Assembly: GCA_001510575.1 (NCBI GenBank)
Contig: LNGK01000006.1
Coordinates: 297,330 to 361,329, forward strand
Origin: Knoxdaviesia capensis
Lineage: Eukaryota; Ascomycota; Sordariomycetes; Microascales; Gondwanamycetaceae
Direction: 5' to 3'
Length of the DNA stretch: 64,000 nucleotides
The notes under the pieces were generated by a model. That model ran no database searches. It had not been told where the DNA came from and saw only the letters and a list, made by a program, of their open reading frames with translations. Every line of letters starts with the position of its first letter. Position 1 is the stretch's first letter. A program made the position numbers and the translations under genes. Positions 24,665 through 36,500 of this stretch are shown in pieces.

Positions 24665-26204
24665 CTACGCCATCCGCAAGTTAAACCCAGCCCCGCGCTC
24701 CTCAGCCTCGCGGCCCTGGAAGATCCCACCGAAATCGTCCTCGCTCAGCTCCAGCTGCTGGCCACGCACCGGCGCGTGCGGCTCCACGTGGCGGCGGCGG
24801 CGGGGTTCCAGGCCGGCGCGCGACGGGAAGGTGGGGAACAGGGCCTCCTTCTTCGGCCGCGGCTCCTGGGCGAAGAACTCGTGGGCGAGCATTTCGGCGG
24901 CGGTGGGGCGGCGCGCGGGGTCGAGCGAGAGCAGCGAGGCGAGCAGGGCGCAGCCGGCGGCGGTGAGGAGGGGGAACTTTGCGCGGATGGAGGCTGGTGT
25001 GGATGGCGTGGCCGAGGTTGAGGCCGACAACGACGACGAGGACGACGAGGACGGCGGGGGGTCGGGCACGCGCATTTTCTTCGCGTACGGCAGCCGGCGG
25101 TACCCGGGCCACACCTTGTCGTTGGGCGGGCCGCACAGCTCGAAGATGCGGGCGACCTGGTCGACCTCGTTCTTGCCGGGCAGCACGGGCTCGCGCAGCA
25201 GGATCTCGGCGAAGATACAGCCGACGCTCCACATGTCGAGCGGGGCGGCGTAGGTGGCGCTGCCGAGCAGCACCTCGGGGGCGCGGTACCACAGCGTGAC
25301 GACCAGCTGGGTGAGCTTGGGCGGCGGCGGGTCGCCGACGTAGCGCGCCATGCCGAAGTCGGCGATCTTCAGCTGGCCGCGGTTGTTGAGCAGCAGGTTC
25401 GACGTCTTGAGGTCGCGGTGCAGGATCCAGTTCGCGTGCAGGTAGGCCACGCCCGCGGCCAGCTGGTGCAGCAGCGTTTTGACCTCCGACGCGAGGAACG
25501 GCTCCGGCATGTCTTCGAGGATGTTGCGCAGGTCGTGTTCGACGAATTCGAGGACGAGGAAGATGCTGCACGCGGGAGAGATTCTTGGGTTAGTTGAGAG
25601 CGAAAAGCACAGAGCAGTGCTGGACTGCAGAAGAAACAACGGAAATGAACGGACTGACGCACTTTTCGGAAATGCTCTTGCCGCTGCCGCCGCTGCCGCC
25701 CACCACGACCTCCACCATCTCCACCACGTTGCGGTGGCGGCAGTTCCGCAGGATCTGGATCTCGCGCAAGCCCGTGACCGGCACGCCGCTGGTGTCGTGC
25801 GGGTCCAGCTTGAGCCGCTTCAGCGCCACCACGCGGCCGGTGGCTGCGTCTTTCGCGCGCGCCACCCACCCGTACGTGCCCTCCTCGATGTCGTTCAGCT
25901 TGTCGTAGCCGTCTGCGCCGCGCGCCGCTGCCCACGTGCCCCCGTCGAAGCGCAGGAGCCGGTGTGGTGTGCCGTCGGCGGCGGCCGCGCTGGCTGTGTC
26001 GGGGGTCGTGCGTCGGCGCTTCGTAGGCGGGGCTTGGGCATCGGCGGGCTGCCCCGGCTGCTCCTGGTGTTGGGCTGCTGTTGGCGGCGGTGGTCGTGCG
26101 GCAGCCTTCTTTCGCCGGCGCGCTTCACGCTCTTCTTTCCGCCGGGCCGCCACAGCCGCGTCTTCCTCGCTGGTGGCCCATCTGCTCCTCGCAATTCCAG
26201 ACAT
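24665..26204 (-). CDS. Cyclin-dependent kinase, CDK10/CDK11 (PITSLRE) type
   Basis: Two exons (26204-25663, 25565-24665) joined across a 97-bp intron give 480 aa. The start chosen is MSGIARSRWATSEEDAA, because fungal members begin with a similar SRW...EEDAA...RRK segment. The N-terminus is basic and disordered (PPTKRRRTTPD). Kinase motifs in order: Gly-loop IEEGTYGWV, lysine in VALKRLKLD, PVTGLREI helix in place of PITSLRE/PISSLREI, HRDLKTSN, DFGMAR, T-loop VVTLWYRAPE, and CMGC-type DMWSVGCIFAEIL. All catalytic residues are present. Relatives regulate transcription and splicing with an L-type cyclin. A Ser/Thr/Ala run of about 25 residues (about 345-370, plus-strand 24990-25070) interrupts the C-lobe between PGYRRLPYAKK and the last helices. 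Fungal CDK10 and CDK11 are hard to tell apart. The gene diverges from NDUFAF7 across 519 bp. Confidence 0.9.
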
Positions 26205-26723
26205 GGCGTGTATGCAAAAAAGAAGGGCCAAATTGGCGGATAGTTGGCGTGATAAGAGACTGAGGTGAAATGAAAACACCAAAGGCCAAGCTCAGGCCGT
26301 TGGAAAACGCTGGTCGGGTAAACCTCGTCTAAGCAAGCAGGTTTCTTATCAACGTGACAAGATAAGGAATTAGGGTTGCAGAGCTCATATGTATCTGCAC
26401 AGGGGACTGTCACATCGGTCTTTTCTACTCAAACGGGCTTCGTCTCTCTCTTCGCTCGCTCTATCTTGTTGTCCTTCGTTTTTTTCTGCATGTAAACCAA
26501 TCTACCATCATTTATCATCCAGTCCTTCGTATCTTCAAGCCGGGCGTGTGTTTGATTCCTGGAAAATTAGGGTTCCAGGCTTTCACTGTCGCCCACCGGC
26601 ATTAAAACGATGAAGCGGGCGTAAATCCTCTTGACTTTTCTTTCTCTCTTTCTTTTTCTGTCTTTTGCGTCTGGGTGCTTTTTGATAGATATACGACTTG
26701 TTTTTTCTGCAGTGTTCTCAAGA
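26205..26723. promoter_or_regulatory. Divergent promoter with twin AATTAGGGTT elements
   Basis: The 519-bp spacer separates the kinase (minus) and NDUFAF7 (plus) start codons. AATTAGGGTT occurs at 26368-26377 and again at 26565-26574. These sites lie about 164 nt and 149 nt from the two ATGs, almost symmetric. The right half is CT-rich, as expected of a plus-strand leader. A CCAAT word lies near 26496. The motif resembles TTAGGG/telobox sites bound by Tbf1/TRF-type Myb proteins; such binding is inferred. Confidence 0.55.
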
Positions 26724-28528
26724 ATGCGGTCCCACATCAGCCAGTCGCTGATGCGGCTGAGGGCGACTCACGCGACACCGCTCTGTATATCTCGGACACA
26801 CTCGTTTGTCCCGCGACCGGCCAGATACACGGCGCTGCGCCGGAGCTTTTCGTCGTCGATATCGCGGCCGTCGAACTCTGCCGATGACGGCCAGAGAAAG
26901 TGGTCGACGCCGCTGGCCAAGCAGCTTGCGGATGCCATCTCTGTGAGTACTGCGCATTCGCTACTTTCGTTTGTGTGCGCTCCGGTGTAGCCAGTACTGA
27001 TAACCGGGCTATACAAACACACACCATAGGTCACTGGCCCGATTCCGGTTGCCAGCTACATGCGCATGTGTCTGACGGCCGATGTGGGCGGCTACTACAC
27101 CGGCGCGCTCGAGAAGGACCGCGACCAGTTTGGAGCGCGCGGCGACTTCATCACGTCGCCGGAGATCTCGCAGGTGTTCGGCGAGCTCATCGGCATCTGG
27201 TTTGTCGCCGAGTGGATGAGCCAGGGCAAGCCGAGCCGCGGCGTTGAGTTGATGGAGGTTGGCCCCGGCCGCGGGACGCTTATGGATGATATTCTCCGAG
27301 TATGTTGGGCCACCGTGTATCTCTGTCTCTTGTGGTTTGTGGCTTGCTAACACGTTGACTGCCGGCAGACGATTCGGAACTTTCCGGCGATGGCGCAGGC
27401 CATCGACACCGTGTACATGGTTGAGGCTAGCAAGGAGCTGCGTATGGCGCAGAAGAACCTCTTATGTGGTCCCGATGCGCCCATTGGCGAATCGGCCGTG
27501 GGATACCATAGCGTGTGCAAGTACTCGAGTGTCCCGATTGTGTGGGCCGAGACTATCCAGTCAGTGCCGAAGAGTGGGTACAATCCGTCTAAGCGGGAGT
27601 ATTAGTCCGTGGGACAAGAGTCTAACAGTTCCCTCCCCGTTCAGACCTTTCGGCAATGCCGTTGATAGTGGCCCATGAGTTCTTTGATGCCCTGCCGATC
27701 CACGTGTTCCAAGCCGTCGAGGTGCAGCCGAAGCCAGCAGCGCCAACCCCCGATGCCGACACCAAAGTCTCCGACGAATCTGCCGGCCCCACATCCACCG
27801 CCGCGCCCGCGAAACCCACCATCAAGTGGCGAGAGATGGTCGTGACGCCGACCGCTCCCGACGCCACACACGCCAGCCTCGGCACCCCGCGCTCGCAGCA
27901 ACACGGCCCGGTGCCGGACTTCCAGCTCTCGGTGTCCCCCGAAACCACGCGCCACTCGCACTACCTCCCCGAGCTCTCCGCGCGCTTCAGCGCCATCCAG
28001 AAGACCCCCGGCGCCGTCGTCGAGATCTGCCCCGACGCGTCGCTGTACGCGGCCGACTTTGCGCAGCGCATCGGCGGCTCGTCCAAGCACGCGCGGCCCA
28101 ACCCGACCGGCGCGGCGCTGATCCTCGACTACGGCCCGGCCGACACCGTGCCCATCAACTCGCTGCGCGGCATCCGCCACCACCGCCACGTGTCGCCGTT
28201 TGCCGAGCCCGGCCTGGTCGATCTCAGCGCCGACGTCGATTTCCTCGCGATTGCCGATGCCGCCACGGCGGCCAGCCCGCGCGTCGAGGTGCACGGCCCC
28301 GTCGACCAGGCGTACTTCCTGGAGACCATGGGCATCTCGCAGCGCGCGCAGCAGCTTATTGCGCAGTCCGGCGCGGATGCGGACAAGGCGCGCGATATCG
28401 AGCGCGCCTGGAAGCGGCTCGTCGATCGTGGGCCGGGCGGGATGGGGAAGGTGTATAAGGCGCTTGCGATCCTTCCCGAGAACGACGGGGCTCGTCGGCC
28501 GGTGGGCTTCGGAGGCGACCTTGCGTGA
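26724..28528 (+). CDS. NDUFAF7: NDUFAF7/MidA-type protein arginine methyltransferase, complex I assembly
   Basis: Four exons (26724-26942, 27030-27299, 27369-27573, 27645-28528) give 525 aa. The Arg/Ser-rich N-terminus ([14 protein letters not shown]...) is a mitochondrial presequence. The family hallmark [15 protein letters not shown] (111-125) precedes the SAM-binding motif EVGPGRG (149-155), and [14 protein letters not shown] follows near 240-253. In animals NDUFAF7 symmetrically dimethylates an arginine of the 49-kDa subunit NDUFS2 early in complex I assembly. The presence of this gene implies a fungus that keeps complex I. The third intron was placed by phase: exon 3 ends ...SVPK+A at GTGGGT, and CTAAC...CAG precedes exon 4. 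A Pro/Thr/Ala-rich insertion (about 255-320) sits after HVFQAVEV. The upstream in-frame ATG at 26631 was rejected because it would add a hydrophobic non-presequence segment. Confidence 0.93.
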
Positions 28529-29193
28529 GAGAGAGAGGGAGAGAGACACAGAGAGAGAGACTTGGATACTGTCGCTGCTTCATTCCCCCTTTTCATTTTT
28601 TTTTATTTCATATCCCCGTGTATTCTCTTTAGGCTAGTTTACAAGCACATCGTGGGCTGAGGTTCGGTGTTGGGCGTTCTGCATCTACACTTCCCAATCG
28701 CCGTTTCTTTTTTGGTTTCACTTTGTTTCCATGTACCGGTATCATTACCTCCATCTATACTCAATTCATCAACCTGATAAACTCAAGTAATTGTGACATT
28801 ATTACAAGGAAAGACTACTTCGGCCGGTGTCCGTTCCAACTCTCTTCTATGCATGCAAAAAAAAGGAACGAAGAAAAAGCGTAGCAGTAATCAGAGAGTG
28901 GGAAAACATAAAAAGAAAGAACAGCAGAGAACAGAAACCAAGAACGTGAGAAAAACAACCCAACCAACCAACTACTTATACATTATTTTTTGATCTCTTC
29001 ATCCGCGTGCGAACTGCATTCATCAGCTCCGAAAGGAATCTTCAAGGGGAAGAAACAAAAAAAAAGATGGAAATATATAGAAACTGGAAAACGAGACACT
29101 GCACACGATATCCATAAACGGGGGGAAAAAGGGAAATGCCGGATCCAAGAACGAGAGAGAAACAAAAAAACGTTTATCACTGGTCTGGGGCGC
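28529..29193. other. Convergent 3' region, NDUFAF7 and GOST genes
   Basis: A (GA)n tract lies directly after the NDUFAF7 stop (28529-28560), then T-rich and later A-rich sequence fits two facing 3' UTRs. No coding exon is supported. Confidence 0.6.
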
Positions 29194-31140
29194 TTATTTA
29201 CTCTTGACCAGTTTCGAATCCTCCTCATCATCATCCGAGAAGCCTCCGTCGTCGCCCACAGCAAATATAGTCTCGCCGTCGAGCGACTCGCGCGGCAGAG
29301 GAGCCGGCGCCGGCGCAGCGCGCGACGAGCTGCCGCCAGCCGGAGCCGCAGACGACGACGACGTAGCGCCGACAGTAGCACCAGCACCGGGGCGGGCCTG
29401 TGGCATAGCGGCCGGCTTGGTGCGGCCCTCCTCCTCGTCTTCCGAGTCGGAGTCGCCCGGCACGCCGATATCGCCGAGATCGAAGTTGCCGTCGTCGTCC
29501 TGGGCAATCTCGTCGCTCATGGCGAAGCGGCGGTTGTGCGCGGTCGGCCGCCACACATAGGCAATGAAGGCCACGTCGGCGAAGTACACCAGGTTGAGCC
29601 AGCCGTCGAGCACAAACCACCGCGTCTTCCAGTGGAACGGCACGTAGTCCGGGTCGTTGACCGACGCGAACGACATGCTGGTGATGAAGAAGAAGCCAAA
29701 CGTCACCACAATGCTCAGCAGGATGCACCACCACAGCTTGCGGTACATGGCCTCTTTGGCGTGCTGCTTGCGCTCGCGCAGGTCCTTCAGCGTCGCGTTC
29801 AACGAGTTGAGCGTCCAGCAGTAGAACGTGGTCAGCGTGCCGGCCAGCGGGAACACAATGAAGAGCAGGAACGGGCCGGCCGAGTCCGGCGTGATCACCA
29901 GGCTGGTCACCGCGTACACCAGGCCGAAGATGAAGTGGGCCACGGCGAGCCAGCGCGCGTAGATCATGGCCTTGCCCAGCGTCGGCTTGACCACGCCGTA
30001 GCCCATGCACACAATCAGCAGGAGGAAGAACGAGAACGAGTTGCGGGCGGCGTTGAGAATGCCGACGATGACCAGGAACACTTTGGCGCCAATATTGGAG
30101 CCGTTGCGGTTGAGGTAATCTGGGGAGAAAGCGTGGTAGTTAGCATATGAGGGCTGTCTGGTTAAATGGAACGCGCGGGGATTGCCTTACCATAGAAGGC
30201 CCAAGTGAGAAGCATCTCAACGACGAGGAAAGCTAGAATGGCGGTTATGTAGTTCTGGACAGCCACTAGAGGAGAGAAGAAGGAGAGACGAGATTAGCTG
30301 GCGACGGCCCCATAATCAAGAAGACGGTGGCTTGCCATAAGCGGACTTACAGATATCATGGCGATGCATGTAGTACAGGAAGCCCCAGTATCTGCACACG
30401 GAAGGTCAACACGGTCAGTAATGGCAGCCTTTCACAAAGAAAGAAGCGACACAGAAGGACACATACACGGCCACCAGCGCATAGAGAATCGTGATGCCGC
30501 CATAGAACGGCAGCTTGGGCACCTGGGTGGCGGGGAGCTCGCCGTAGGCGTTCCGGAAGACGGCCACGGCGTCATAGTCGGTATCGGTAAACGGCTCGGT
30601 GAAGATGCAGTAGTAGCCAGTCTTCTTGATGGGGTATTGGTTGACGTGCGGGCTGTTCAGGTGCACGGCCTTGGTGAAGATGTAGCTGCGCGAGGCTTCA
30701 GAGGCGTTTGCGGCCAGCACAAACTCGCCGCGGTCGGATTGTTTGCAGAGGCCCTTTTCAATTTCGACGGAGCCGCAGAGGGCCAGGAAGGTCTGTAAGA
30801 GGGAGGGGAGGGTTGTATCAGTATGCATACATCTCGTACCAGCATAGAGAGAGACCTAGGACCGACTTACCTCGCCGGGCTCGTTCGGGTTCGGCACGCC
30901 GATAAGGTCCAGGTCCTTCCACTCGAAAATCACCAGGCTGACGACGGGATCGGAGCCCTCGGCCACGGTGTCGTTCTGGAACACAATGTTGATGAACGGA
31001 TCTACCGGGCCGCCCCACGAAGCTTTGCTGTACATTCCCGAACATCGCCGCTTGTTGTCTTCGTCTTGGTTAATGACCACTTCAAGCGCATGGGTGGCCA
31101 CGATGGCCATGCCCAGCACCATCCACACCCACGACCTCAT
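29194..31140 (-). CDS. Lung-7TM/GOST-family seven-transmembrane protein (PTM1-like)
   Basis: Five exons (31140-30871, 30792-30467, 30391-30351, 30265-30191, 30119-29194) give 545 aa; introns are about 71-85 bp. A signal peptide (MRSWVWMVLGMAIVATHA) precedes a lumenal domain of about 190 residues with paired cysteines (RRCSGMY, LCGSVEIEKGLC, YYCIF). Seven hydrophobic segments follow from about residue 205 (ITILYALVA..., YWGFLYYMHRHD, ITAILAFLVVEMLLTWAFY, and so on). The cytoplasmic tail is acidic and Ser/Ala/Pro-rich, ending in a DDDEED cluster. This is the GOST architecture: Golgi/endosome-located membrane proteins with a GOLD-like lumenal domain, related to yeast Ptm1, with a proposed role in trafficking. 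It is not a classical G-protein-coupled receptor. Exon 3 is only 41 nt. All splice phases agree. Confidence 0.92.
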
Positions 31141-33552
31141 GATGGGAAGAGAGGAAAGAGGACGGGGGACTAATCGGAGCTTCGGGAAGCTATCTCGGGG
31201 AGTGGAGATGAGAGATGATAGGGGGCGGAATCGGCAATATCGTGCTATCGTCGTCGGCGTCGGCGTCGGCGATTCGCGGAGGCTCGTTATTGATGCTTTT
31301 GCGTCGTTCGTCACTGTCGCGCCATGCACGATCAAGGGGATGCAACCGGGCCGCTTCGGGGTTTATCGTGGGAAACACAATGCGACGGAAACAAAGGCGC
31401 GCATCCACAGCCGATAAAACAAGGGCCGAGTTAGGGTTGGGAGAAAGAATCGGATGGTCGAGATGTTCACGTTCGAGGCCACGTAGTTGCAGATGGGATA
31501 TCAAGCTCTCCCTGTTGCTTAGGATTCTTTTTCTCCTTCTTTATTCTGTCGTCGCTTCTTTAGCCAAGGCTGGATTGTTTCTTTTGGTCCACTAAAAGAA
31601 CCAAGTTATTCACAGATCGCCAGCTGTCCAAGCGTTGTCGAGGGAGGAATGGGAAAGGAGAGCTGAAGAGCGGATTTCAAAAGGGACGAGGAAAGGAGTC
31701 AATAAGAAAACACCCGAGAATGCCAAATAAGGCCGGACTTGGGATAACTCGAGAAGTTCGTCGATTTCAATCAAGCTCGATGATTGCAAGCAAAAGCAAA
31801 AGTCCTAGTGAAGATGTACGATTCCACGTTTCCCAGGCGCAGCTCTAACGTTCCAATTCAGGCCAAGACGTAACGGCACAAGGGCCGAGAATTAGGCGAC
31901 AAATCGTTTGTCAGACCCTAAGGGTGGCTCAATAGGGTCTGTGTATAGGGTTTATGCTTAGGGTTGGGCGTAAGGGTTGGCCGTCGCCGAAAGCCTCGTT
32001 TACCTCCAGAGCCTCTCGGCAAGCCCGTATAGCAGATGCGAGGTGACAGGTCTAGCTTCATCGGCTATCTATGCGCTCGAATGCACTTGGAACTTTTCCT
32101 TGCCGGTCATGGACAAGAATGCTACGGCAGAACCTTTACGGAAATTAGTCCGCGAGGCGTTCTTTTGTGGCGACCACACATAGAACCACTACGCCACAAT
32201 GCAAAATGTGAACATGCTCACTAAGCAGCAACGTAGTCAGTAGCTATATGCGATCCACTGCCGCATCTTTGCCTTGCCGCAACTTGTCCGTGTTCCACGT
32301 ATGCTGGTGTGGTTCGGCCCAGGAACCGGAAACCCGCCGTATGAGGTCGTAAGTGGAAAGGTCTCAGAGGCCCTGTAGCGAACGGAAACCAATAGGTGAC
32401 GAGTCTGACCACACACTCATTCCCTGAGACACCCTGGCCTGTCACGTATTTGGATCGTATTCCTCCACCCCGCAAACGCGAGTTGTTAGGCTTAAGGCGC
32501 AGCGTCGATCGCATTGATTGGAAATGGCGATCAAAGGGGCTCTTAGACCTCCTTCGCGGTTTGATACTTGAACGAGCATCTCATTCTCCCAACGTGTGCC
32601 GACAGTGTCAGACGAGGAACGTGGAATTAGACTCGGAGTCTAGGACATCGTCTTCGTGTCCGTCCAACTTCGCCATCACGCTGGTTGTTGGCTAGGCCCT
32701 GAGAGCCGCGTGCGCGCTTCCCTCCAGCGAACATAGTGCTGGTGACCGAGAGGCGCCCTATAAGCCAACCAAGAAGTGAAGACCTTGCCTGCGTGGAGGA
32801 GCTTCTGTCGGAAATCCTGGGCCAGGCCCGTCCCGGGTTCCCCCCACCCTCTCTATCTCTCAAATTTCTGCAAGGCGGAAGCCCCAGGGGGCCGGCTCCC
32901 GATAGAAAGGAACAAAAACCGAAATTAAAACAAAAATGGCGGCGGCTGTGCTCGTGAATATTCTCGGTTTATATGCAGAGAGAGAAGACGACGATCCCTG
33001 GATGGAACCCGTGGCATCGATCCTGTTCTGTACGAATTCTTTGCCGAGTCACGCCTCCCTCCACTCGGACAAGTCTCTTCAGACGTCCAAACTAACTTAC
33101 ACATGCAAGACTGGACGACACACACATAGCACGATGCATCAGTCGTTCGTATGGCTTTGACCAAGCCAGAGCATCCATATAAAGTCTCAGCGCCCGCTCT
33201 GAACATTGGTCTGGATTGCATTTTAATGACCATCCCCTCTCACTTTCTTTCTCTTCTCTCTTTTACTGTCCCGTGTCACAACCTTTTTGAAAGTCTTTTG
33301 AAATACCCTGCTGTTTTTCTGGTTTTCTGGTTTTCTGGTTTTCTGTTTGTTTGCCTTTTCATTCGTTCTGTGATATCCCTCTTGCTTGTTCTTGCTCTCG
33401 GTTGCTCCTGCCCGATTTTGTATCCCTCCTTCCACTATATACATATACACACTCACTCTCTTATCAACTGTGACTTCACCTCCAACCTTTTTTACAACCT
33501 CACTCTGTACGCGGTCAACCATCAATCTCTGACCCATTCAACACCCGGAACC
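31141..33552. promoter_or_regulatory. Divergent intergenic region, GOST / sterol glucosyltransferase
   Basis: These 2.4 kb have no supported coding exon. A GTTAGGGTT word lies at about 31430. A dense telomere-like cluster with a hairpin sits at 31912-31978. From about 33230 to 33540 the plus strand is C/T-rich, including a TGGTTTTC tandem repeat (33319-33345), and is the probable leader of the glucosyltransferase gene. Confidence 0.5.
31912..31978. repeat. Degenerate telomere-like cluster with 9-bp hairpin
   Basis: Within 67 bp there are five or six variants of TTAGGG/TAGGGT (AGGGTGG, TAGGGTC, TAGGGTT, TTAGGGTTGG, TAAGGGTTGG). The left end forms a perfect inverted repeat, CAGACCCTA (31912-31920) with TAGGGTCTG (31933-31941), enclosing a 12-nt loop. 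Confidence 0.7.
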
Positions 33553-36500
33553 ATGGCAGCACCGCCGGCCTATGAACACGGAGACGACACGAAGCTGCTT
33601 CACAGTATAGCATCGGCCAATGGTATGAACACCACATTCACCTCCCGTCTGCAAAGAAGTCCCATACAATAGCTAGGTCTAAGCCTTAGACATCTAGAGT
33701 GTGTCTGTCCATTGATGCCACCATCGATGCCAGAGGCTAACCTGCTTCCACTTTGATCCAAATCCACAGCTTCCGGTACGGTTGATGTTGTGTTTAAGAC
33801 ATCATCACCGGAAAGATTGGAGTCGCTGCTCCCGGGGCCGCCGCCGATCCGCACATCTTCCCTGCCGGGGACTCCGCCGCCCGGCTTTGTGTGTCCGGGT
33901 CTGAATGTCGTTATCCAAGTGGTTGGGAGTCGAGGTCAGTACTTGTCTGTTTGTTTTGAGAGGCGGATTTTTCACCGCCCCTCATTGACATCACAATTAT
34001 GTTTTCGCTACTAAAACCTCCCTCACCACCTAGGCGACGTCCAACCTTTTGTGGCGCTGGGAGTTGCGCTACGCAATGCCGGCCACAATGTGCGTCTGGC
34101 TACCCACAATGTCTTCGAATCTTTTGTTCGTGATGCCGGACTTGGATTCTTTCCTGTCGGAGGCGATCCGGAAGATCTCATGTCGGTATGTACTGGAGTT
34201 GCGGCCAATTTTCCTGTCAGGCTGTGTGAACAGGTTGGGCCGTTTGCAGCGATATTGGGCGAGACCACCCCGGAACCCTAAACCCCACCACCAAACCCTA
34301 GCCACTAACACCAACCCTAACGCATAGTACATGGTGCGCAATCCTGGCCTGATGCCGTCGTTCGCCTCGATCAAAGCCGGCGATATTTCACGCAAGCGCG
34401 CAATGGTGCAGGAGATGCTGGTTGGCTTTTGGCGCTCATGCATTGAGCCTGAACCGTTTCACCCCGCCGGCGCCGATACTACTTCGGAAAGCGATTCCAA
34501 TGGAACCCTGTCGGGGTCCTCGTCGACGTCGACCGGGACGTCGCGCGCGCGGTCGCTGCCGTTTGTGGCCGATGCTATCATTGCCAATCCGCCGAGCTTT
34601 GCCCACGCCCATATTGGTGAGGCATTGGGCATTCCCGTGCACATGATGTTTACCATGCCGTGGACGGCGACACGAGACTTTCCGCATCCGCTGGCGAATG
34701 TGCAGTCTGACCAGGTCAGCGCGACCACGGCAAACTGGCTGAGTTATGGAATCATAGATCTCCTGACGTGGCAGGGGTAAGCATACGCTCCTGTTCCTCT
34801 CTCGATCCTACGCTGTTGATGTCTGTTGCTTTACTAACACCACACAAAGTCTCGGTGATGTCATCAACGATTGGCGCGTAAACGTCCTGTGTCTGACTAC
34901 GCTCCCCTCTGGCGTCGGCGCTGATATCATTGGACACCTCAACCTGCCCTACACATACTGCTGGTCTCCGGCTTTGGTCCCGAAACCCAGAGACTGGGCT
35001 TCGAATATCGGTGAGTGACGAGTCTTCCACTCTAAGCCGCCTTTTGCTTCCGATGCCTGCTAACGCGGACCTGTCATGTATCCAGAAATTTGCGGCTTCT
35101 TCCTCCGTCAAGAGCCCAGCTACACGCCCCCTGATGATCTAGTTGCCTTTCTCAACGCCGGCCCCATGCCTATCTATGTTGGACTCGGCAGCATTGTGCT
35201 CGAAGATCCTGCCAAATTGACCGAGTACATCCTCGAGGCTTGTCGGCGAGCCGGTGTCCGAGTGATTATCTCGCGGGGATGGAGCAAACTTGGTGGAGAC
35301 AGTCCGAATACCAACGAGGTGTACTATATTGGAGATTGTCCTCATGGTAAGTCTGAGGGGTAACCCCCAAGTAGACTGGGATTGTGCAGTGCTAATATTG
35401 CGTGTCCTATAGAATGGCTCTTCAAACGCGTTGCCGCCGTTGTGCACCACGGTGGAGCTGGCACAACCGCCTGCGGCCTGTACAATGCCCGCCCGACCGT
35501 GATTGTCCCGTTCTTCGGCGAGTGAGTACTCTTTGCCTCACCCATCTTCCTGTAGAGCCAAGGTCTTGCATCACTAACCTAACCCACTGTCTTCAAATAG
35601 CCAACCATTCTGGGGCTACGTTGTCGCAGCCAACCGTGCCGGCTCGCTTCCAATCCCACAAGCTACACTGAACCCCGATAACCTTAGCAAAGCTATTGAA
35701 TACTGTCTGACCAGCACCGCCCAAGAAGCTGCCGCGAATGTGGCTGCGCAGATGCACCGCGAAGACGGCGTGGCCACTGCTGTGCACTCTTTCCATAAGC
35801 ACCTTCGCGCTGATGAGTTGGCCTGCCATATTATCCCGGGCTGCTCGGCACAGTGGGCCTATCGCCGACGCGGATGGCAGACTATTCACCTGTCGCACGC
35901 GGCGCTGAAGATTTTGATCTCGGCAGGCCAGGCCAAGCTGTCTGATGTTGAAGTGTGAGTTTCATCCCCCTTTGGCAGTACCTAGCTGTAACTCACCGAG
36001 TCTTGCTAACATTTCTTTAGCATCCGATTCCGCGAGTATGACGTCTCGCCCCACCCCAGCGAACCACTGTCCTCCAGCGCCGCCGCCGCTCTCGGCACGT
36101 TCGCCGACTTCACCCTTGCGCTGGGCAACACCTTTGTCGACCCGTTCAAGAAGTACCGCCACGAACGCTCGCTGCAGCAACAGCACCCGGGCGAGTCCGG
36201 GTCTAACCCGAGCTTGGCTGCCGCCGGGGCCATTGGAAAGGGGTTCGCGTCCATGACGGGTAGTCTAGCCAAGGGCACTTTGGTCAGTGCGCCTTTGACT
36301 GTGGCCGAGGGGTTCCGGCGGGCACCGGGCCTGTATGGTGATAATGTTAGTGACCACAGAACTGTGACTGACTGGAAGAGTGGCGGCTCGGTTGCTGCAA
36401 AGGTAAGATACAGAACTCAACCGCTCTTTCTTCGGGGTCTTGGATATGCATACTAATCTGTTTTATATAGAATCTGGCGAGCGGCTTCTACCACGGAATC

